From assembly GCA_003134965.1 (NCBI GenBank), contig PLDA01000003.1, forward strand, positions 806,001 to 870,000: a stretch of DNA of 64,000 bases. Reading direction: 5' to 3'. Shown here one piece after another: positions 58,261 to 64,000 of this stretch; within the stretch, counting starts at the first letter, position 1; each line of letters starts with the position of its first letter. Both the position numbers and the translations under genes were made by a program. The notes under the pieces are model-generated. The model did no database searches. It was not told the origin of the DNA and saw only the letters and a program-made list of their open reading frames with translations. Origin of the DNA: Vulcanimicrobium winogradskyi. Its GTDB lineage: Bacteria; Vulcanimicrobiota; Vulcanimicrobiia; Vulcanimicrobiales; Vulcanimicrobiaceae.

Positions 58261-60609
58261 ATGCAGCTCGCCACGACGACCGATCGCCGGCAAGTCTTTG
58301 ACCTCGCGGCGGTGATCCTCGCGGTGCTGCTCTGCGTCGCGGGGCCGGCAAGCGCCGATCCTGCCCGCCCTGCCCACGACGATCGAGCGCTCGTGACGTC
58401 GTACGCCGCCGGGCGATACGCCGAGGTGATCGCTGCCGCGACGCGTGCCCTCGCCGCCGATCCGAACGACGTGACGGCTCTGGCATTGCGCGGCGCCGCA
58501 CGGCAGCGAAGCCACGACGACGCCGGCGCGGCGACGGACGTCGCGCGTGCCTTGACGTTGTCTCCGCACGACGGACTCGCGCTCGCAACCCGTGCCGCGA
58601 TCGATCTCGACCGCCATGAGGATGCGGCGGCGATCGCCGACGCGACCGCGGCGCTCGGCAGCGATCCGCGGAGCGCGTGGGCCTACGTCGTGCGTGGCCA
58701 CGCCCGGCATCGGCGCGGCGACGACACCGCCGCGATCGAGGACGAGAACGCGGCGCTCGCGATCGACCCGTCCTACGCGCGGGCCCTCGCGGTGCGCGGC
58801 TCGATCCGCGCATCGCTCGGCGATGCGAAAGCCGCAATCGCCGACGAGGACGCGGCGCTGGCGCTCGATCCCCACGATTCGTACGCGATCTCCGAGCGGG
58901 GCGCGGCCCGCTACGCGCTTTCCGACTACGCCGGCGCGATTCGCGATGAGACGGCGGCGTTGGCGATCGATCCGAACCTCACGTTCGCGTACGACGTGAT
59001 CGCCTCGTCGAAGAATCACCTCGGCGATCGTGCCGGCGCGATCGGCGCTGCGAGCGCCGCGATTCGGCTCAACCCCAAAGACGCATTTGCGCTACGCCTC
59101 CGCGGCGCGGCCGAGTCGTCGGCCGGAGACTCCGCCGCGGCGATCCGGGACGAGACCGCCGCCCTGAAGCTCGATCCCGGGAGCGCCTATGCCCACCTGA
59201 TGCGCGGCGGTGCCGAGCTGCAACTCGGCGACTACACGGCCACGATCGCCGATGCCGGCGCCGGCTTGGCGATCGAACCGAAGAACACCACGCTCCTGCA
59301 CCTGCGCGGCAGCGCGCTGATGCTCAGCGGCGACGGCCCGGGCGCGGTCGCGGACGCGACCGCTGCCCTGGCGATCGATCCGAAGGATCCGGCCTCCTAC
59401 GTTCTGCGGGCCGGCGCGCGCTCGATGCTGCGCGACTACCCGGCCACGATCGCGGACGCCGACGCGGCGCTCGCGCTGAACCCGAACTCCGGACCGGCGC
59501 TCCACCTGCGCATGGCGGCCCGCTACAACCTCGGCGATTACGCCGGGGCGCGCGATGACGCGACGGCCTACCTGCGGCTGTTCCCGGGCGACGCGTACAC
59601 GCTGGCGATGCGCGGAGCGTCCGCCGATCAGCTGAAGGACTACGCCGGCGCGATCGCCGACGAAACGGCGTCGCTCGCCGCGTCGACGTCGTCGCCGCTG
59701 CTGCGGGTCTTCGCTACCGCCGAGCGCGGCTCGGCGAACTTCTACCGCGGCGCGTACCCGGATGCGATCGCCGACGAGACGGCGACGATCGCGCTCGATC
59801 CGTCGTACTCGTATCCGTACCGCCTGCGCGCGATGGCGAAGTACTTCAGCAATGATTTCGCCGGTGCGATCGCCGACACGACCGCCGCGCTCGCGCGCGA
59901 TTCGAACGACGCAGATGCCTACCGCTTCCGGGCGGCCGCGCGCTACTTCACGCCGGCGGCCGGCACGGCGGGCGACTACCAGGGGACGATCGCCGACGAC
60001 ACGGCCGCCCTGGCGCTCAACCCGAAGGACACCGCGTCGCTGGTGCGGCGTGGCGCAGCGTACCTGCGGCTGCATCAGTTCCGAGAAGCGATCGCCGACG
60101 AGACCGCCGCGCTGACCATCGATCTCCAGAACGCGTTCGCGTATCGCACCCGCGGGTTCGCGCACGTCGGCGCCGGCGAGTACGAACAGGCCGTCGCCGA
60201 CCTGCGCTCGTCGCTCTCCTACGAGCCGGACAACGCGCTTGCGTACGAGGCGCTGGGAGACGCGCTGCGTGCCCTCGGCCGCTCCGCTGAAGCCTCATCC
60301 GCCTATGCGAGCGCGCTGCGGATCGCGCCGGGCGTCGATCGCGTGCGCCGCAAGGCCGACGCGGTGAACGCGCCGCGCAGTGCGGCATCAGCGTTCGGCC
60401 TCGACGGGTTCGCATGGAGTCCGCCTGGGCACACCCGCATCGGCAGCGCATCGATGCTCAACGGCGGGGCGCTCTACGCGCAGCTCATGGGCAGCGACGA
60501 CTATCTCGACACCGGGAAGCCGGAGCCCAAACACACGGCGCCGCAGAAGCCGCCGGCCGAACCGAAGACCGCGCACGAGGGAAATCAGCGGGGCGCGCCG
60601 CGCCGTTGA
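58261..60609 (+). CDS. Secreted TPR-repeat protein
   Basis: 782 residues. A signal peptide (VFDLAAVILAVLLCVAGPAS) is followed by about eighteen 34-residue TPR-type repeats from residue 40 to about 690. The repeats carry a recurring helix-B phrase close to A-I-A-D-E-T-A-A-L-A-I-D-P. The high similarity between units suggests internal expansion. The C-terminal 90 residues are Pro/Lys-rich. TPR arrays are protein-protein scaffolds; here probably periplasmic. It overlaps the next gene by 4 bp (TTGA), so the membrane GAF protein is its likely partner. Confidence 0.85.
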   Translation: MQLATTTDRRQVFDLAAVILAVLLCVAGPASADPARPAHDDRALVTSYAAGRYAEVIAAATRALAADPNDVTALALRGAARQRSHDDAGAATDVARALTLSPHDGLALATRAAIDLDRHEDAAAIADATAALGSDPRSAWAYVVRGHARHRRGDDTAAIEDENAALAIDPSYARALAVRGSIRASLGDAKAAIADEDAALALDPHDSYAISERGAARYALSDYAGAIRDETAALAIDPNLTFAYDVIASSKNHLGDRAGAIGAASAAIRLNPKDAFALRLRGAAESSAGDSAAAIRDETAALKLDPGSAYAHLMRGGAELQLGDYTATIADAGAGLAIEPKNTTLLHLRGSALMLSGDGPGAVADATAALAIDPKDPASYVLRAGARSMLRDYPATIADADAALALNPNSGPALHLRMAARYNLGDYAGARDDATAYLRLFPGDAYTLAMRGASADQLKDYAGAIADETASLAASTSSPLLRVFATAERGSANFYRGAYPDAIADETATIALDPSYSYPYRLRAMAKYFSNDFAGAIADTTAALARDSNDADAYRFRAAARYFTPAAGTAGDYQGTIADDTAALALNPKDTASLVRRGAAYLRLHQFREAIADETAALTIDLQNAFAYRTRGFAHVGAGEYEQAVADLRSSLSYEPDNALAYEALGDALRALGRSAEASSAYASALRIAPGVDRVRRKADAVNAPRSAASAFGLDGFAWSPPGHTRIGSASMLNGGALYAQLMGSDDYLDTGKPEPKHTAPQKPPAEPKTAHEGNQRGAPRR

Positions 60610-62450
60610 ATACCCGCGCTCGAGTCCAGCGAGACCGTTCGCGCGCCGCGGTCGCGTCGGCGCTCACGCTGGCGGTCCTGGCGCTGCTGATCGTGAGCTT
60701 CGCCTCGATCGGACGCACCAGCGGCTACACGCTTTTTCGCGGCGACACCGGTGCGCGCGCCGCGGCAAGCGTCGCCGTGGACTACCGCGCCGTCGGCGAC
60801 ATCGCCGAGCGGATCCGCATCGTGCTGCACACCGTGCGGCGCGGCGCCGACCCGCATCCGGTCCCCGTGCTGGGCAGCTCGGCCCCGCATCAGATGGTGC
60901 CGACCGGCAAGGACAACGCGAAGAGCTTGGCGCTCGCGGGCTCGGCGGCGCTCTTCGCCGCCTTTGGCCTCATCGTGCTGTGGTGGGGCCGGGATCGCGC
61001 CTCGTTCTGGCTGGGGATCGCGTGCGCCGCGCTGGCTCCCGAACTCTTGACGCTGTACGGTTTCGTCCCCGAGCCGCTGATGCTCGCGTGCCGGCTCGCC
61101 GCCGACCTGCTGACGTTTCTCGCCTTCTACGCGCTCTACGCGATGGCCGAAGCAGTGGCGCAGGAAGCGCTCCGAATCGACGATCCGGTCCGCAGGGTGC
61201 TGGGAATCGCCCGCACCGCGGTGATCGTCGTGCTCGCGGTCGGCGCATCGGCGGACGCCGCGGCGCTGCTGCTGCCGGTCCTGCGCGGCGCGACGCCGCC
61301 GCAACCACTGGTCCAGGCGGGCAGCCTCGCCACCAAGGTATCCTGGAGCATCGTCTTCTGCCTGATGCCGCTCGTGCTGCTGGGGATCGCCGCGCTCCGT
61401 GCGCAGACCGGCGAAGCGCTGAAACGGTCGCGGCTGATCTTCGTGACCACGCTGGCCGGGCTCTCCGGCATCGCGTTCTCGATCGTGCAGGAGCTCGCCG
61501 GCGGGGTGACGCCGCACTTCGAGACGATCTGGTTCACGCTGCTGCTGATCCCGATCGGGTTCATCGCCGTGATCCGCGCGTTCGGCGTGATCGACGTCCA
61601 GATCATCATCAACCGCATCCTCGTGCTGACCGTGATGACGCTGATCGTCGGCGCGGCGATCACGCTCACCGAGATGCTCGTCCACGGCACCATCGAGGAG
61701 TGGATCAAACCGAAAAACGAGGGCGAGCAGCAGGAGTTCAACGCGGCGCTCCAGTTCGTCGTCGGCTTCGTCATCGTCATCATCTTCGGCAGCCTGCACG
61801 AACACCTGGATGAAGCGATCAAGAAGGTTCTGTTTCGGCGGCGCGATCGCGCGATCGCCTCCCTGCACGCGTTCGCGGCGCACGGGGCCGCGCGTTTCAC
61901 GGAACGCCGCGCACTGCTCGATCGTACGACGCAGCTCGTGCGTGATGCGATGCGGACCGACGGCGTTGCGATCTATGAGACGAGCCGGGGAGCGTTTGTG
62001 CTCGCCGCGAGCGCCGGCGGCCGGGCGTGGCCGGCGCGCATCGGCGAAGACGATCCGGTGTTCGCGGTTCTCCGTGACGAACCGGAAGCGCTGTCGCTCG
62101 ACGCGCTTTGTGGGCCTCCCAGCGCGCTCGGGTACGACGGCTGCGCCTGTCGCATGGGGGTCGGAGATCGTCTGATCGGTGCGCTCGTCGTCGCGACGCG
62201 CGCTCCCGGTGCCGATGGTGCGTACGACGAGGCGGAGACCGAGGCGCTGACCGACGTCGCCCGCGGATCGGGTGACGTGCTCTTCAGCCTACGCGTGCAC
62301 GAGCTCTCCGCGTTTCTCGGCGAACTCGCCGACGGACACGTCGACGGCGCCGGCGCGCGGGCGCGCGCCGCCGTTCTGCGCGAAGGGCTTGCAACCGCGG
62401 ATGCGAAGCAGCAGAGCGCTCCTCTACGGTTCGAACGCGAGCAACGTTAA
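60606..62450 (+). CDS. Membrane sensor-like protein with C-terminal GAF domain
   Basis: 614 residues from TTG at 60606, coupled to the TPR gene. One N-terminal membrane helix (about 16-35) is followed by a periplasmic segment of about 65 residues. Then come seven or so membrane helices (about 100-400), including SWSIVFCLMPLVLLGIAA and a last one before an amphipathic linker (LHEHLDEAIKKVLFRRRDRA). After that is a GAF-like domain (about 435-570) with TTQLVRDAMRTDGVAIYE and GDRLIGALVVATRAPGAD. No kinase, cyclase or effector domain follows, so the output must pass through another protein. The periplasmic TPR protein may be the input partner. Confidence 0.7.
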   Translation: MNTRARVQRDRSRAAVASALTLAVLALLIVSFASIGRTSGYTLFRGDTGARAAASVAVDYRAVGDIAERIRIVLHTVRRGADPHPVPVLGSSAPHQMVPTGKDNAKSLALAGSAALFAAFGLIVLWWGRDRASFWLGIACAALAPELLTLYGFVPEPLMLACRLAADLLTFLAFYALYAMAEAVAQEALRIDDPVRRVLGIARTAVIVVLAVGASADAAALLLPVLRGATPPQPLVQAGSLATKVSWSIVFCLMPLVLLGIAALRAQTGEALKRSRLIFVTTLAGLSGIAFSIVQELAGGVTPHFETIWFTLLLIPIGFIAVIRAFGVIDVQIIINRILVLTVMTLIVGAAITLTEMLVHGTIEEWIKPKNEGEQQEFNAALQFVVGFVIVIIFGSLHEHLDEAIKKVLFRRRDRAIASLHAFAAHGAARFTERRALLDRTTQLVRDAMRTDGVAIYETSRGAFVLAASAGGRAWPARIGEDDPVFAVLRDEPEALSLDALCGPPSALGYDGCACRMGVGDRLIGALVVATRAPGADGAYDEAETEALTDVARGSGDVLFSLRVHELSAFLGELADGHVDGAGARARAAVLREGLATADAKQQSAPLRFEREQR

Positions 62451-62554
62451 GTCGCCGTCTTCTCCCAGGTCAGCGTGCAGCGATGTGCAAAGCCGGGGGA
62501 ACGACGCTTCCGCGTGATGTCGGCGTCATCGCTCTTCGCCGCGCTGGAGGCCCC

Positions 62555-63193
62555 GTGCTCGGTTTTCTCATCTTCATGTTCGTGCTGTTTCTCGTGTTCG
62601 GCGGCGTGATCGCCGGTATCGTCTTCCTCGTGCGAGCGAGCTCGCGGGCGGGGAAGAAGCACTTCGACGACGTTTCGAACTCGCTGCTGCCGCTGATCGC
62701 GGGTGCCGCGCAAGGCCAGAAGCTGGTGGGAACCTACGCCGGGACGAGCGTCGTCGCGGCGATCGTGGTGCAAGCCGGCATCAGCGACGGCGACGGACGC
62801 ACGAACGAATACTATTTTCTGACGACGTTTGCCGCGGGACCGGGGAGCGCCGACTGGTCGCTCGCGTACGAGGGAGACGGCCTCCTGCACAGCGGCCAGA
62901 AGTCGTGGCACCTCAAGACCAAGGATCACGAGCTCGAAACGCGCCTCGCCGAGGCCGGCGTCCTCGGCGCGGTCGCACCGTGGACTGACAGCGCGCCGAC
63001 GATCACCTATCACGCCAAGGACGGCTCGCTGACGGCGACCTCACCGCGGACCTACAAGAAGACATGGCCCGCGGCGGCGGCGTTCGCGAACCACCTCGCG
63101 GTGCTCGCCGCGCTGGTCGAGTGCAATCGCCGCGCAAACGCTACAGCAGCAGCAGCAGCCGCCGCCGCCGGCGCGGCCGTCACCGCCGGCTGA
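62555..63193 (+). CDS. Membrane-anchored hypothetical protein
   Basis: 212 residues from GTG at 62555, four bases after GGAGG (62546-62550), which decides the start over longer readings. One N-terminal helix (LGFLIFMFVLFLVFGGVIAG) anchors a soluble domain with LVGTYAGTSVVAAIVVQAGI and WSLAYEGDGLLHSGQKSWHL. The C-terminus is an alanine run. No family recognised. It is convergent with the glutamate decarboxylase. Confidence 0.65.
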   Translation: MLGFLIFMFVLFLVFGGVIAGIVFLVRASSRAGKKHFDDVSNSLLPLIAGAAQGQKLVGTYAGTSVVAAIVVQAGISDGDGRTNEYYFLTTFAAGPGSADWSLAYEGDGLLHSGQKSWHLKTKDHELETRLAEAGVLGAVAPWTDSAPTITYHAKDGSLTATSPRTYKKTWPAAAAFANHLAVLAALVECNRRANATAAAAAAAAGAAVTAG

Positions 63194-63202
63194 GCTGGGT
63201 TC

Positions 63203-64000
63203 TCATCCGATCGACGCCGTCGTGCGCGCGTGCCGCGCGCGACCGGCGTGGTTGTGCCCGCCGGCTTCGTGCTCCGTCATCGGCGCCGCGATCGGATGCC
63301 GTGCGAAGTGTTCCACGGCGCGCCGAATGTCGGTAACCAGCGCCCCACCGAGGTCGCGGCTGAAACCGTGGCGCACCAGCAACCGCTGGACGACGAGGTC
63401 GGCGCGGTTCGCAGGCATCGAGTAGGCTGGAACGAGCCAGCCCGTCGTCCGCAGACGGTCTGCCAGGTCGTACAACGTGAAGCCGGCATCCGCGTCGTGG
63501 CGCAATGTCCACGCCGCTCCCGGCAGCCCACCGTGGCCGTCGTAGATCAGCTCGAACGGAGCGAGCTTGCCGATCTCGCGCGCGAGGAACTGCGCGGTTT
63601 CGTAGCAGGCTTCGTGAACTTTCCGGTATCCTTCTTTGCCCAGCCGCAGAAAGTTGTAGTACTGGCACACGATCTCGCCGCCCGGCCGCGAGAAGTTCAA
63701 CGCGAACGTCGGCATGTGGCCGCCCAGGTAGTTGACGTCGAAGATCAGGTCTTCGGGCAAGTCGGCGCGCTCGCGCCAGATCGCCCAACCGACACCGAGC
63801 GGCGCCAAGCCGAACTTGTGACCCGAGGTATTGATCGACTTGACGCGCGGCAGCCGGAAGTCCCACTCCAGCTCCGGATCGATGAAGGGCGCCAGAAAAC
63901 CACCGCTGGCGGCGTCGACGTGGATCGGGATGTCGAGGCCGCGCTCCGCCTGCAGCCGGTCGAGCGCCGCCGCGATCTCCTTGACCGGCTCGTATTGACA
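63203..64000 (-). CDS. gad: Glutamate decarboxylase (5' partial)
   Basis: PLP-dependent conversion of glutamate to GABA, used in acid resistance or GABA metabolism; cytoplasmic. The frame is open to the window edge, giving the C-terminal 265 residues of a protein normally about 460 long. HVDAASGGFLAPF and SINTSGHKFGLAPLGVGW contain the cofactor-contacting Asp and the Schiff-base Lys. NYLGGHMPTFALNFSRPG and the C-terminal tail ending HNHAGRARHARTTASIG complete the family pattern. The histidine-rich tail resembles the pH-sensing end of bacterial GadB enzymes, though this is by eye only. Confidence 0.92.
   Translation of the reverse strand, partial: CQYEPVKEIAAALDRLQAERGLDIPIHVDAASGGFLAPFIDPELEWDFRLPRVKSINTSGHKFGLAPLGVGWAIWRERADLPEDLIFDVNYLGGHMPTFALNFSRPGGEIVCQYYNFLRLGKEGYRKVHEACYETAQFLAREIGKLAPFELIYDGHGGLPGAAWTLRHDADAGFTLYDLADRLRTTGWLVPAYSMPANRADLVVQRLLVRHGFSRDLGGALVTDIRRAVEHFARHPIAAPMTEHEAGGHNHAGRARHARTTASIG

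Overview
The window is about two-thirds G+C, with short intergenic gaps, many 4-bp start/stop overlaps and frequent GTG/TTG starts. A TonB-dependent receptor, a lipoprotein-anchored ABC importer, periplasmic thiol and peptidoglycan enzymes and a muropeptide-salvage cluster point to a diderm bacterium. Phasin, acetoacetyl-CoA reductase and an intracellular depolymerase indicate that it stores polyhydroxybutyrate (PHB). The mix is compatible with a deep-branching high-GC lineage such as Candidatus Eremiobacterota, but no phylogenetic marker is present, so that placement is only inference.

Layout. 1-6.0 kb: an ABC importer (permease, ATPase, binding protein) interleaved with an isopropylmalate/tartrate-dehydrogenase-like gene and two MmgE/PrpD genes, probably uptake and catabolism of an organic acid. 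6-12.2 kb: MsrB, a serine hydrolase, the methylmalonyl-CoA mutase large subunit with its epimerase, and two unknowns. 12.2-20 kb: a minus-strand muropeptide-salvage operon (NagZ, AmiE-like hydrolase, AnmK, MurK/NagK-like kinase, MurQ) with a DUF4127 gene nearby. 20-23.5 kb: a double-motif aspartic protease, a stand-alone HD-GYP protein and MscL with a zinc ribbon. 23.7-29.3 kb: a five-gene minus-strand operon, an SsuABC/NMT1-type importer preceded by two tandem membrane-anchored binding-protein paralogues, each with the same roughly 170-bp leader predicted to form two hairpins. 30-32.3 kb: an acyl-CoA ligase and, divergently, a peroxiredoxin with in-frame UGA at its peroxidatic position followed by a SECIS-like hairpin. 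32.4-37.3 kb: three consecutive dynamin-like GTPases. 37.4-40.3 kb: the PHB locus. 40.4-49.3 kb: mixed genes (HNH protein, MarC, CVNH lectin, MoaD/ThiS with a BNR protein, DUF5069, lytic transglycosylase, glycosyltransferase).

50.2-58.1 kb is an integrated element: a tRNA-Asn gene at 58014-58089 and a 50-bp copy of its 3' end at 50172-50221 bracket about 7.8 kb. Inside are a TonB-dependent receptor with a duplicated C-terminal domain, a TlpA-like thioredoxin, two tandem genes for small secreted six-cysteine peptides (plus a possible decayed third) and a broken secretin-like gene. I recognise no described system of this composition, and it is the best candidate here for something new.

58.2-64 kb: a secreted TPR protein translationally coupled to a membrane GAF-domain protein, a membrane-anchored unknown, and glutamate decarboxylase running off the end.

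At three genes (mscL, phaZ, marC) family alignment and a well-placed Shine-Dalgarno put the start at ACG, ATC and CTG, which conventional gene finders would miss.
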